The notes under the pieces: model-generated
What the model saw: only the letters and a program-made list of their open reading frames with translations
Database searches by the model: none
Told to the model about the DNA's origin: nothing
Translations under genes and position numbers: made by a program
Shown here: positions 8,722 through 17,844 of the stretch, in pieces
Numbering within the stretch: the first letter of the stretch is position 1
How the letters are laid out: the number at the start of each line of letters is the position of its first letter
Assembly (NCBI GenBank): GCA_023416335.1
Contig: JAEZHY010000022.1
Location: 1 to 62,301 of the forward strand
From: Pseudomonadota bacterium
Lineage (GTDB): Bacteria; Desulfobacterota; Syntrophobacteria; Syntrophobacterales; Syntrophobacteraceae
Direction: 5' to 3'
Length of the DNA stretch: 62,301 nt

Positions 8722-9469
8722 TAAGAAGACCTCCATTCATCTTGGAAGGAAACGACTGACACGTGCTGCGGAAACGTCTCTGAAAAAAATATAGACACCC
8801 GGCCAAGCTCGAACCAGTCTTTTCGGTTCGCTAATCCATTGTAAAAGATAGTGATTTGTGGTTGGGAGAGGCTTAGAGGTAAGAATCGCTCTTCACGATA
8901 TTTTTGTGATGGAGCGAGCCCTGTTTGCCGATCCGGATTTCGGGAACCAGCGGCGCCACGCCCCTGTTGAGAGACGGGGCTGGAATCTTTTGTGGATGCG
9001 TCTCCCTTATTGTGGTGGAATGTAAAAAACAAATAGACGGTGAGCCGTGTAGGGTGGGGGAGCGGAGCGGGGTCGGGTTTTTGGGTGCCCACCGTCCGAC
9101 CATCCCGATGAACCCTGATCCAAGGGACGGACGGTGGGCACGATAATGCTTTGTGCCAACCCTACCCGGCTCTCCCGGCCAGCCATTCCCCGGCATATAT
9201 GACGGAGCCCCCAATCCCGTTATCCCGGCAGTGCTTTTAAGCCGGGATCCAGAATTTTTAAGGTCTTGAGTTCACAATTAATCCGCCCCAAAAGCCTGGA
9301 TTCCGATTTGAACCTGTCCTGATCGAAGAGGAGAGTCGGAATGACGAAGCCGGACTCTGCCGGTCATTTGCAGCAAAATAGATTGACCTGAGACTGCGGT
9401 CGTCCTAATAAACTACCGTACTTTCGCTAAAATTTGGTGATGATGTGAAATTCCGATCGGGAGGCCGAG
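8722..9469. repeat. Intergenic region with three repeat types
   Basis: No coding region is evident. Bases ~8945-9058 match the reverse complement of 50755-50870 over more than 100 bp. A CCCACC palindromic repeat follows at ~9036-9180. A third short palindrome, with the core ATCCCGGCAGTGCTTTTAAG pairing with CCGGGATCCAG, lies at ~9218-9256. The last 200 bases before the next gene show nothing recognisable; the gene's own ribosome site (GGGAGG) is at its end. Confidence 0.75.
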
Positions 9470-10111
9470 ATGAAAAGAACACTATTGTTTTTTGCCGTTG
9501 TCGTTGGTTTTAGCCTTTTCTGCCTTGTTTCCAACAGTGTGGCTGAATCGATACAGCTGCCCAAGCCTCAGCTCGAAGGAGGGAAGAGCCTCCTCCAGAC
9601 GCTGCAGGACAGGAAATCGACCCGGTCCTTCAGCGGTGAAATGCTCTCGATGCAGACCATTTCCAATCTCTTGTGGGCGGCATTCGGCATCAATCGCCCT
9701 GACGGAAGGCGAACGGCGCCCTCGGCCAGAAATTGGCAGGAGATTGATATTTATGTCGCATCCTCAGGCGGCCTTTTTCTCTGGGACGCGAAAAAGAACA
9801 CGCTCGAGCAGATCCTTTCCGAGGATATCCGGGGCATGACGGGTACTCAGGCCTACGTCAAGGACGCGGCGATCAACCTCATCTATGTGGCTGATTTCAA
9901 GAAGGTCAGTGGCGGGAGTACCGACCAGAACACCGAGGTGGGGGCCGATACCGGTTTCATCAGTCAGAACGTGTACCTCTACTGCGCGTCGGAAGGATTG
10001 GGCACGGTCGTACGTGCAATGATCGACAGGGAGGCATTGGGCAATGCAATGAAACTGAGACCCGAACAGAAGATCATCCTGGCCCAGTCGGTGGGCTTCG
10101 CGAAACAGTAG
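9470..10111 (+). CDS. Exported SagB-type nitroreductase-fold protein
   Basis: A 213-aa protein with a clear signal peptide (hydrophobic run ~5-25 ending at SVAES). The rest is the nitroreductase/SagB oxidoreductase fold: LLQTLQDRKSTRSF, MQTISNLLWAAFGINR, RTAPSARNWQEIDIYV, and FISQNVYLYCASEGLGTVV. The RxSxR-type start and the NxxLxxxxxGL helix are FMN-site features of the family. Substrate unknown. An exported version is unusual because FMN is a cytoplasmic cofactor. GGGAGG precedes ATG 9470. The DUF3160 and CapA-type genes follow co-directionally (88 bp to the next start), all with export signals. A cytoplasmic relative lies at 29889. Confidence 0.85.
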   Translation: MKRTLLFFAVVVGFSLFCLVSNSVAESIQLPKPQLEGGKSLLQTLQDRKSTRSFSGEMLSMQTISNLLWAAFGINRPDGRRTAPSARNWQEIDIYVASSGGLFLWDAKKNTLEQILSEDIRGMTGTQAYVKDAAINLIYVADFKKVSGGSTDQNTEVGADTGFISQNVYLYCASEGLGTVVRAMIDREALGNAMKLRPEQKIILAQSVGFAKQ

Positions 10112-10199
10112 CCCGTTCACGTTGATAAGCAAGGGCTTCCAACTCACGGGAAGGGTGTTTTCCATTATGGAGCTGCGGGAGGCACAATTGGAGTTGTCC

Positions 10200-13049
10200 A
10201 TGCTCAGACGGCTGTTTTGTTGCTGCCTGTTGATGCTGCAGGCCTTTGCGGGTTCCGCCTTTGCCGGCATTTTCGATATCGGGGAGATTCCCGTAGCTCC
10301 TTCCCCGGCTGAGGCCAGGTATCTTGACCTGAAACCAAATGAAAAGGTCCTGGATTTCGACGTGGCTAAGGACGGCCCCGAGATGGCTGTTCTGGTGGAT
10401 CAGGCCGGGGCCTTCAAGGTCCTTTTCCGGGATCCGGGCGATTCGGGAAGCGCCGGTGAATGGGTAGTGCCCAAAGGGTTTGCCCCGCGCGCCCTGGCGT
10501 GGCATCCGGCGGCGAAGACTTTCTTCTTGACCGGAAAGCAGGGAAACGAATACGCCATTATCCGGGTAGACAAGGCGTCCGGCGGATGGGGTCACAAGCT
10601 GATTTACAAAACGAAACAGGAGATTCGGCGGCTTGTGCCGGGACCGCGGCCCTATGCGATCGAGACCGATTTCCGGAAGGACGAACTCAAGATCGTCAAG
10701 GCATATCGCCTCTTCTTCGGAGTGAAGAACCAGGACGGGACATACTCGATAAAGTCGGTGACCGAAGACGGCGCGCGCGAATACCAGGTAATCGGGCCCA
10801 AAAAGGGGTTTACGAAATTCAAGGACGCCGATGCGGAGCCGAGCAATATCGAGGCCGCTTACGCGCTCCCGCTTGCCTTCCACCCGGCCGGGCACATTCT
10901 CCTGTGGGAGGATGATAAAAAGGGTTTCCACTACGCCGTCTATCGGCGCGACCATTGGGAAAAGAGTAGAAAATTGCCGTATCCCGGAATTTCCGAAGGG
11001 ACACTGACTGCTACCCCCAACGGGCTCGGCCTGATTCACTGGGTTCCGAACTCTGCCGGTATAACTCTGATAACCCGGTATGGCAAAAAGAAGGATCTCC
11101 TGGCATCCGAATTCAACTTTCTCTCGACCCCGTCGTCCGTGCCCGATGGTAAAGGGATTGCCGGCCTGATAAAGAAGGATGGGAAGACCGTTTTGGCCTA
11201 TGTGCCCGTTCCAGTCCCCCTGGCAGATGTCGCCAATGCCTGGATGTTCGCGGAAGACGATGGGGATGGGGACCTCCTGAGCCAAAAAGGCGGATTGCTC
11301 AGGGACCTTCCGGACGATCAGCTCTACTCCATGTACGAATCGGAAGCCTACGAGTGCGGCGGATATGACCGATCCACCCCCACGCGGCCCTACCTGGTTA
11401 CTACGGACGTCTTCTGGGAACTCCTTGCGGCCGCCTACGAGGGTGTGTTCATCGTAACCGAGAGGCAGCAGGCGATACCGGCTTTCTGGTCCTTCGTGCA
11501 CGATGCGCAAGAGTCTTTCAGGACGACCATGCCGGATTCCCCCTGGGCAAAAGTCTTCTCGACCCTTGAGGGCATGAAAAACCCGGCCGGTGCAAGCGAG
11601 GAGGTACGGTCCGAACTGGCTCGCATTCAGGAGGCCGGAGGCAAGGCACTTTCTCCTGTCCTGGGAAAGGAAGCAGATTTCGGCGAGCTTAAGCCGAGGG
11701 GACATTACAACTCCGGCGAAGAGATGAAGACCTATTTCAAGGCCTTCAAGTACCTGACCATGCTCGCGGGAGAAGCTCTTCAGGCCGGCGATCTTGAAAA
11801 TGCACCGCCCGAGGTGAAAACAAAGGCACTTTCCTGGATTAATTCCTACAATTTCTTTATTGCACCTTCCAGGGCCCCCGTGGTCTGGGAAAGAGGGAAT
11901 CTGCCGCCCGCTTATACGAAACACGCATTAAACGAAATGCGGCTCTTTCCACTCTCATGGGGGCTTGATAATGAGGTGCTCTTGTCGACGGTGTTTCACC
12001 AGGGTTTGCCTGAAGCCGAACAGGTAAAGGGACCGTCGGGGCCGAGGCTGGTTCCTTCGGGCCTGGACATCGCCTCGGCTCTTGGCAGTGATTTCGCGTC
12101 CAAACTTCTTGCCTCCGAAGTCGAGAAGTATCCGCCCCTCCGGCAGGTGCTCGAAGGATTGCGGGAACGGCTTGCCACAAACAAAATTGCCGTTCGAAAC
12201 GAGCCGGATATTTACAATCCCTGGATCGAAGCCCTCGCCCTCCAGTGGGCGGACGACGTGGCTTCGCCCGGCGGTACCCGGGATCGTGAACTATGGAATG
12301 CCAAGCGGCTTCAGACGGGACTCGCATCCTGGGCGACTCTCCGGCATGCGACGGTGCTGGTAAATGAAAGGACGTCCGCCGAGTGCGGAGAAGCGGCATT
12401 TGAACCCATTCTCTTGACGCCTCCCCGGGGTTATGTGGAGCCCGATACGAAAACATTCGAGGCGATTGCGGCACTCTTCCAAGCATTGGAGGCGGCGGTC
12501 AAGTCGTGGGACTTTGCATCGAAGGATACGATCCAGGTCGATGAAGGGGAAGAGCGGGAAGCGCTCAAGACAGGCATCATTCGCCGGCTCTCCGAGACCG
12601 CTGCAAAAGCGAAGCTCTTTGCGACGATAGCGGAAAAGGAAATTCGGGGAGAGCCGCGAAACGACCAGGAGTATGAAGAGATCCTTCTTGTCGGCCGCGT
12701 CGCCGAACATCATCTTCTCATTTTCAAAAGTCTTGCAAATGAGGAACATGCCCTCTCAAATCCGGATCCCATGCCCAAGATCGCGGATGTCGCGGGCGGC
12801 GGGCCGTTCAATATCCCATTTCTGATGGCGGCGGTCGGCAGGCCGATGGAATGGGACCATATCGTACCCTATTTCGGTCGAAAACAGGTCGTCAAGGGGG
12901 CTGTTTATTCGTATTACGAATTCACCTCGGAAAAGCTTATGGACGATGCGGAGTGGCGCGAGTCGCTTGCGTCCCGGCAACATCCGGCCTGGATTGTGCC
13001 CTTCGTCTCCGGGAGTTCGCCCAAGTGTCCTCCGCGAAATCCTTACTGA
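10200..13049 (+). CDS. Exported DUF3160 family protein
   Basis: About 949 aa from ATG 10200, chosen because it begins the signal peptide (MLRRLFCCCLLMLQAF, cleavage near AFA) and has GGAG six bases upstream; longer in-frame starts at 10122 and 10167 exist. The N-terminal ~380 residues have repeated beta-type strands (VLDFDVAKDGPEMAVL, ALAWHPAAKTFFL), suggesting a propeller. The C-terminal half has DUF3160 landmarks: PYLVTTDVFWELLAAAYEG in the middle and VKGAVYSYYEFTSEKLMDDAEWR at the end. The function of DUF3160 is not established. The gene overlaps the CapA-like gene by 25 bp, pointing to coupled translation. Confidence 0.8.
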   Translation: MLRRLFCCCLLMLQAFAGSAFAGIFDIGEIPVAPSPAEARYLDLKPNEKVLDFDVAKDGPEMAVLVDQAGAFKVLFRDPGDSGSAGEWVVPKGFAPRALAWHPAAKTFFLTGKQGNEYAIIRVDKASGGWGHKLIYKTKQEIRRLVPGPRPYAIETDFRKDELKIVKAYRLFFGVKNQDGTYSIKSVTEDGAREYQVIGPKKGFTKFKDADAEPSNIEAAYALPLAFHPAGHILLWEDDKKGFHYAVYRRDHWEKSRKLPYPGISEGTLTATPNGLGLIHWVPNSAGITLITRYGKKKDLLASEFNFLSTPSSVPDGKGIAGLIKKDGKTVLAYVPVPVPLADVANAWMFAEDDGDGDLLSQKGGLLRDLPDDQLYSMYESEAYECGGYDRSTPTRPYLVTTDVFWELLAAAYEGVFIVTERQQAIPAFWSFVHDAQESFRTTMPDSPWAKVFSTLEGMKNPAGASEEVRSELARIQEAGGKALSPVLGKEADFGELKPRGHYNSGEEMKTYFKAFKYLTMLAGEALQAGDLENAPPEVKTKALSWINSYNFFIAPSRAPVVWERGNLPPAYTKHALNEMRLFPLSWGLDNEVLLSTVFHQGLPEAEQVKGPSGPRLVPSGLDIASALGSDFASKLLASEVEKYPPLRQVLEGLRERLATNKIAVRNEPDIYNPWIEALALQWADDVASPGGTRDRELWNAKRLQTGLASWATLRHATVLVNERTSAECGEAAFEPILLTPPRGYVEPDTKTFEAIAALFQALEAAVKSWDFASKDTIQVDEGEEREALKTGIIRRLSETAAKAKLFATIAEKEIRGEPRNDQEYEEILLVGRVAEHHLLIFKSLANEEHALSNPDPMPKIADVAGGGPFNIPFLMAAVGRPMEWDHIVPYFGRKQVVKGAVYSYYEFTSEKLMDDAEWRESLASRQHPAWIVPFVSGSSPKCPPRNPY

Positions 13050-14485
13050 CGGTTCTGGGCGTCCTTGCGGCGCTTTGCATGGTTTCCGTCTCGGCCACAA
13101 ATAGCGCTTCCGGCGCTGATTCGAAGCGCGAAGTGCGGATCCTGTTTGCAGGAGACATTCTTCTTTCGCGGGGAGTCGAGCGCCGATTGGAGCAAAACCC
13201 GCAAGCACTTGCCCATGCATTGCGCTCCATATTGTCCGGTTCCGATCTGGCGGTCGGAAACCTGGAAGGGGCCGTCGGGTCGGAAGAGGCATGCCTGGAA
13301 TGGGGAGGGCAGGTACCCTGCTTCCCCGTGCGGGGAGATTTTATTCCTCTGCTCCGCGCGGCCGGGTTTTATGCCATCGGTCTTGCAAACAACCACAGTT
13401 CGGACCTTGGCCCGGCAGCACGACAGGCTACCGGTGCTCTTCTCGCGAAAAGCGGTCTGACTCCTCTAACATTCGAGTATTCGCCTCAGTTCTTTCGTGT
13501 AAACGACATCACCGTAGGCATGGTCAGTTTGAGCCTTGCTCAGGGCCACGGCGAAAGGGCGGTGGATATTCACGGAATCGATATCCGTCAGAAGCTCCGC
13601 ATGGCAAAAAATCTTTCAAATGTTGTTGTCGTGTATGTGCACTGGGGGAGTGAATTCCTCGACTGGCCCGACAGGAAACAGAGGCAGGCAGCCGACCGGC
13701 TCGTTGGCTACGGTGCCGACATCATAATCGGCCATCACCCCCACGTAATTCAGAAGCCCGAAAACCTTCACGGTAAACCTGTCTTTTATTCGCTCGGAAA
13801 TCTCGTGTTCGATCAGAAATACCCTTCGACGCGTGAAGGAATGCTCGCCGATTGCCGCATCAGCAGAGAAACCGTCTCCTGCTCCGGTCTGCTCACGCAG
13901 ACTTCGGCGTCAGGCACCCTGCCGGTCGTTAAAGGTTATGATTCGGGAAAAACCTTATCGGAATGCGTCCTCAAGCTTTCCCCTCCGCTGATCGTAAATG
14001 GAATTGTGCTGCGGCCCGAAAACACTCCCGCGGGTGAAAGCAGCTCGGGACTTGCGCTTGAGGCCGTGCACAAAGGCAAGATCCTGTGGAAGACACGCCG
14101 CGCAAACGTCGTTTCCATGGAGCCGATGAAAGTGGGAGGGCCGCAGGGTTCGGAATATCTTCTCACGCTCGAACGACATTTCTCGCCGATGGACGGGGAG
14201 GAAGGGTTGCGGCCCTGCGTCTACGACGTGCGTCCCGAGGGTCTCGTGCCCAAGTGGCGGGGAACCGCGCTCGCCTGGCCCCTGCTGGATGCCGTCGTGC
14301 CCCCCGGCGATGAGGGCGTTATTTGCGCGCAGCACCGCGGGGATTCCTTCCTTGTTCCCGGGGATTCCAATGGGAAACGCATTGCCGCATATCGATGGAA
14401 GGGGTTCGGTTTTTCGGGGATCTCCGACCCGGAGGCAGTCGGATGTTCGGATGAGTATTTCAGTCAAATCCAGGAAAAGAGATAA
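13025..14485 (+). CDS. CapA/PgsA-type capsule-synthesis metallophosphoesterase-like protein
   Basis: 486 aa from GTG 13025, which has GGGAG nine bases upstream and places a signal peptide (LLTVLGVLAALCMVSVSA) at the N-terminus; a longer in-frame start at 12851 lies deep inside the previous gene. The PGA_cap domain spans ~30-290: LFAGDILLSRGVER, LAVGNLEGAVG, FYAIGLANNHSSD, VVVYVHWGSEF, IIIGHHPHVIQ and VFYSLGNLVFDQ. This is the calcineurin-like fold of CapA/PgsA, needed for poly-gamma-glutamate export in Bacillus. The ~180 residues after it are of unknown role. No CapB or CapC is nearby, so a poly-glutamate function is not indicated. Confidence 0.88.
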   Translation: MSSAKSLLTVLGVLAALCMVSVSATNSASGADSKREVRILFAGDILLSRGVERRLEQNPQALAHALRSILSGSDLAVGNLEGAVGSEEACLEWGGQVPCFPVRGDFIPLLRAAGFYAIGLANNHSSDLGPAARQATGALLAKSGLTPLTFEYSPQFFRVNDITVGMVSLSLAQGHGERAVDIHGIDIRQKLRMAKNLSNVVVVYVHWGSEFLDWPDRKQRQAADRLVGYGADIIIGHHPHVIQKPENLHGKPVFYSLGNLVFDQKYPSTREGMLADCRISRETVSCSGLLTQTSASGTLPVVKGYDSGKTLSECVLKLSPPLIVNGIVLRPENTPAGESSSGLALEAVHKGKILWKTRRANVVSMEPMKVGGPQGSEYLLTLERHFSPMDGEEGLRPCVYDVRPEGLVPKWRGTALAWPLLDAVVPPGDEGVICAQHRGDSFLVPGDSNGKRIAAYRWKGFGFSGISDPEAVGCSDEYFSQIQEKR

Positions 14486-14821
14486 CGTTCAACCTCGCCG
14501 GCGATCTGGAGGCTCCACTGGATTCCGGCTCAAAAAGCCTGCCTGAATGACCGCAAGATGTGCGGTTTATCGGGCTGAAGAGCTTAATGCGAATACTACG
14601 GTCCACCGTACCCCGCTGAGTCATCCCTCTGAATCCTGATTTTGAAATTGAACCTGCCTGAATGTAACCTGATTTCGCTTAACCCCGCGTCGGATCCCTT
14701 AGCTCAAGGCAATTTCCGGGTTCCCGATCGTGGCCCGCAAATTGCTCTTGTTCTCCTGTCGAAGTCGGACATGTATAATTTGTAAAATGATTATCTCCAG
14801 AGAGCATAGTGAGAACGATAA
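14486..14821. repeat. Intergenic region with degenerate palindromic repeat
   Basis: 336 bases without a gene. Bases ~14510-14552 hold a degenerate copy of the CTGGATTCCGGCTCAAAAAG repeat that occurs elsewhere in the window. No strong promoter or terminator is seen. Confidence 0.5.
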
Positions 14822-15823
14822 ATGTTGGCTATTCGAGTGTCGATGCTTTTGTGCTGCATCGCTTCCGTGGGGCTTGGACATGCCGAAACCTCGCCCGGCC
14901 AGGTCTGCGCGGTTTTTCCTCAGAACAACATCTGGAATACCCCGGTCGACAGACTCCCGCTGGATAAGCAGTCGGCGGCCTACGTCAACACCATAGGCGC
15001 GAGCAGGGGGCTTCACGCCGATTTTGGGGCCGGCGACTGGCCCGAGGGTTCGGGTTCTCCGATGGGTATCCCATACATCACGGTTTCCGGAGCGCAGCAA
15101 AAAGTGCAGGTAACTTTCGACTATGGGGATGAGAGCGATGCGGGTCCATACCCTGTCCCTGCGAATGCACCGATCGAGGGTGGCCCGCAGGGGGACGGAG
15201 ACAGGCATGTTCTGGTAATCGATAAAGACAACTGCCTGCTCTATGAGTTGTATTATGCCTTTCCCCAGGCCAATGGGTCCTGGACTGCCGGAAGCGGTGC
15301 GATTTTCGATCTCAAAACCAACGCGCTCCGGCCGGCAGGCTGGACTTCGGCTGATGCTGCCGGTCTGCCGATCTACCCCGGTCTTGTACGGTACGACGAG
15401 GTGGCGTCGGGAGAAATCCGGCACGCGCTGCGCTTCACCGTTCCCCAAACGCGCAGGGCTTATATCTGGCCGGCACGTCACTATGCGTCTAGCCTGACAG
15501 GTTCCCAATATCCCCCTATGGGGCAGCGATTCCGGCTCAAGGCGGATTTCGATATCTCCAAATTTTCTCCCCATTCGCAGATCATTCTCCGCGCGCTCAA
15601 AAAATACGGCATGATTCTCGCCGACAACGGGTCTGCCTGGTATATCTCGGGCGCTCCCGACGACCGCTGGAATAATGATGTCCTTCATGAACTCGGGAGA
15701 GTTCTCGGGTCGAATTTCGAGGCGGTGGATACATCTTCGCTGATGATGAGTCCGGATTCAGCCGAGGTGAAGTCGCAAGGGCACATGGATGCCTCGGTCT
15801 ATATGCTACTTTTGAGTCCTTGA
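14822..15823 (+). CDS. Exported protein of unknown function
   Basis: A 333-aa protein starting with a signal peptide (MLLCCIASVGLGHA). The mature part starts CAVFPQNNIWNTPVD, continues with GDGDRHVLVID, YELYYAFPQANGSW, DLKTNALRPAGWTSADAAGLP and ALRFTVPQTRRAYIWPARHYA, and ends near ILADNGSAWYISGAPDDRWN. I recall similar secreted proteins in soil and sediment bacteria, but cannot name a domain. The HY and DDRW segments could be catalytic, but that is speculation. ATG 14822 has only a weak upstream AG-rich site; the second Met, seven codons on, is also possible. Confidence 0.75.
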   Translation: MLAIRVSMLLCCIASVGLGHAETSPGQVCAVFPQNNIWNTPVDRLPLDKQSAAYVNTIGASRGLHADFGAGDWPEGSGSPMGIPYITVSGAQQKVQVTFDYGDESDAGPYPVPANAPIEGGPQGDGDRHVLVIDKDNCLLYELYYAFPQANGSWTAGSGAIFDLKTNALRPAGWTSADAAGLPIYPGLVRYDEVASGEIRHALRFTVPQTRRAYIWPARHYASSLTGSQYPPMGQRFRLKADFDISKFSPHSQIILRALKKYGMILADNGSAWYISGAPDDRWNNDVLHELGRVLGSNFEAVDTSSLMMSPDSAEVKSQGHMDASVYMLLLSP

Positions 15824-16357
15824 TTGTTCGGCCGGACAGGGACTGCACGGTTGGGAAACCATGCCCCAACCGAGTGGAGAGGATGGGTGGGAGCGGAGCG
15901 GGGAACCCCATCGGTTTTTCTTCTCTCGCCCGGGTACTACCATTATGTCCGGAGAGGTGTCCGTAGATCCGGCTTCATCGGGATGACTGTCTGGCCGACC
16001 TGCATAAAAGTATATTGTACCCACCTGCAAAACCTCGCGCTTTGTGCGGCCTGCTTCCAGGTAAGCCAATTTTCTCGCACTCTTTCCAACTTCGGAATAT
16101 TTTTCGATTTAGAATCTATATTCAGCTCCGTTTAAATATGATCTATTCAGAATATTTTTGCTATTGACATCTCACATCTCCACAATTATCAGTGCAAACA
16201 TGTACGTACATATATCGTAAAAATGGATTTAGACCTTTCCAGCATTTCTTTAGGCAACCCACTTCTTAAAGCTTCAGTGACACAACCAGCAATAACTGTG
16301 CAGAAAACATGAGATACGTGGCTATGAATATGCGAATCTATAGAGAGGGTGAAGGGG
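15824..16357. repeat. AT-rich intergenic region with half of a palindromic repeat
   Basis: 534 bases with no convincing gene. Bases ~15878-15917 (GGATGGGTGGGAGCGGAGCG, then a CCATCGG segment and a T run) match one arm of the inverted-repeat element at 21257-21459. From ~16010 on the sequence is clearly more AT-rich than its surroundings, and this continues towards the methylthiotransferase gene. Confidence 0.6.
16164..16192 (+). promoter_or_regulatory. Candidate sigma-70 type promoter upstream of the methylthiotransferase
   Basis: TTGACA at 16164-16169 is a perfect -35 box, followed after 17 bases by TATCAG (16187-16192) as a weaker -10 box, in an AT-rich stretch 165 bp upstream of the next start codon. 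This is based on sequence resemblance only. Confidence 0.4.
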
Positions 16358-17638
16358 ATGAAGGCATACGTCTGTACCAATGGATGCCCGGAGAATCGAA
16401 TCGATGCCGCACTCATGCGCAAGTTGTTGATCGAAAACGGATTTGAGCCGACGAACGACAACCGTGAGGCAGATTTATGCCTCTTCAATGCTTGCGCCTT
16501 GACCGAGGACATGGAAGAAAACTCAATAGTGATTGTAGAGAGGCTGAAAGCTGAGGGAAAGCCATCGTCCAGGCTGATCGTGTGCGGATGCCTCGCAAAA
16601 GTAAATATCGTCCGGCTAAGACAAACTTACGATGGCCCCACATTCGGGTCGGATGATATCGGAGCACTTGCCGAGATCTTGAATTCCCAAACAAACCTTG
16701 AAGATTTACATGTGAACACCATCATCCCCTGGCTCGGCATCAAAGATCAGGACAGAGATGGATCATCCATCACACGTAAGGCTTTAAAGCATCTGTTCAG
16801 AGAATCCCCGTTCTCTCCCTGGCTTATTGTCGGCCCGCTATTCATGAAGCTCACCGCAGGATACTATCGAAGCCTTTGCAGGCAGTTTACCATCTGCAGA
16901 ACCGATGATTTCGGCATCAAAGTATCCACAGGCTGTGCTAATGCATGTTCCTATTGTTCAGTTAAGCTCTCCCGAGGACATGTGAAGAGCAAGCCCATTC
17001 AAAACGTGGTTGGGGAGTTCAGGGAAGGACTTGCCAGGGGCTTTAAAGAGTTCTCTTTGCTGGGAACCGATCTCGGCAGTTACGGCATGGACCAGGGCAC
17101 CAACATAGCCGCCCTGCTCAAGGCGATTACCGGCATCGAAGGTGACTACAAAATCAGGGTGAGGAATCTCCATCCCAGTTCACTGATCCAGATGTTGCCG
17201 GAGTTGTTGGAGGTCGTTCGGACAGGGAAGATATCCTACATCAGTTCGGCTCTACAGTCCGGGAATGACCGCATACTTGGCCTCATGAACAGACATTACA
17301 AAGTTGAGGAACTCAAAGAAGCCGTGCAGGCCATAAAAAGGGAATGTCCCGAAATGGAAATGTGTACGCAGGTGATGGTGGCTTTCCCCGGTGAGTCCGA
17401 AGAAGAGTTCAAGGATACCTTGACGGCTCTTGGGAAAATGAAATATGACTTTACAGAGGTATACAGGTTCTCACCCAGGGCCAACACTGCAGCGAGTAAA
17501 ATGCCCTACGACATACCGGAGCCCGTGGCCAGGAGGAGAAACCATGAGGCTTTCACTAAAGCTTTGGGCTACACCACGCGTGCATGCCTTGCGCGGAGCC
17601 TGCGATACGGCAAACCAGTCAAAACGATGCTGAACTAA
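16358..17638 (+). CDS. MiaB-like radical SAM methylthiotransferase without TRAM domain
   Basis: 426 aa from ATG 16358, which has GAGAGG nine bases upstream; GTG 16349 is the alternative. The N-terminal UPF0004 domain keeps the three expected cysteines: Cys10 (TNGC), Cys46 (NACAL) and Cys78 (CGCLAK). The radical SAM CxxxCxxC is at Cys193/197/200 (GCANACSYC). Later segments (GTDLGSYG, RVRNLHPSS, SALQSGNDRIL, MVAFPGESEEEF) fit MiaB/MtaB/RimO. These enzymes use two Fe-S clusters to methylthiolate tRNA or a ribosomal protein. The chain ends at RYGKPVKTMLN, just where the RNA-binding TRAM domain would begin, and a ~60-residue spacer (~120-185) is inserted before the radical SAM motif. Its substrate is therefore open. 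Confidence 0.88.
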   Translation: MKAYVCTNGCPENRIDAALMRKLLIENGFEPTNDNREADLCLFNACALTEDMEENSIVIVERLKAEGKPSSRLIVCGCLAKVNIVRLRQTYDGPTFGSDDIGALAEILNSQTNLEDLHVNTIIPWLGIKDQDRDGSSITRKALKHLFRESPFSPWLIVGPLFMKLTAGYYRSLCRQFTICRTDDFGIKVSTGCANACSYCSVKLSRGHVKSKPIQNVVGEFREGLARGFKEFSLLGTDLGSYGMDQGTNIAALLKAITGIEGDYKIRVRNLHPSSLIQMLPELLEVVRTGKISYISSALQSGNDRILGLMNRHYKVEELKEAVQAIKRECPEMEMCTQVMVAFPGESEEEFKDTLTALGKMKYDFTEVYRFSPRANTAASKMPYDIPEPVARRRNHEAFTKALGYTTRACLARSLRYGKPVKTMLN

Positions 17639-17844
17639 ACAGCCCCGCTGCAATCTTAACCTCCGGAACCATCCTGAAAAATCTGCACGCTTTTATGTGT
17701 TTGGATTTACTTGCTTTCCTCTCTGCATCTCCAGTTCCTGATGAGCCGCTTTCCGGGAGAAAAAGACCAAAAACCTTCCGAAGATGGGAGAAACCGTAAT
17801 CTCTCGCGGCCTCTGTTCCGCGCCGGGTGTGTGGCAAATCCCCC

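Noticed and set aside
10074..11924. 616-codon minus-strand open frame
   Set aside because: Antisense shadow of the DUF3160 gene; no motif and low-complexity composition.
13025..14485. Poly-gamma-glutamate capsule operon
   Set aside because: Only a CapA-type protein is present; CapB and CapC are absent.
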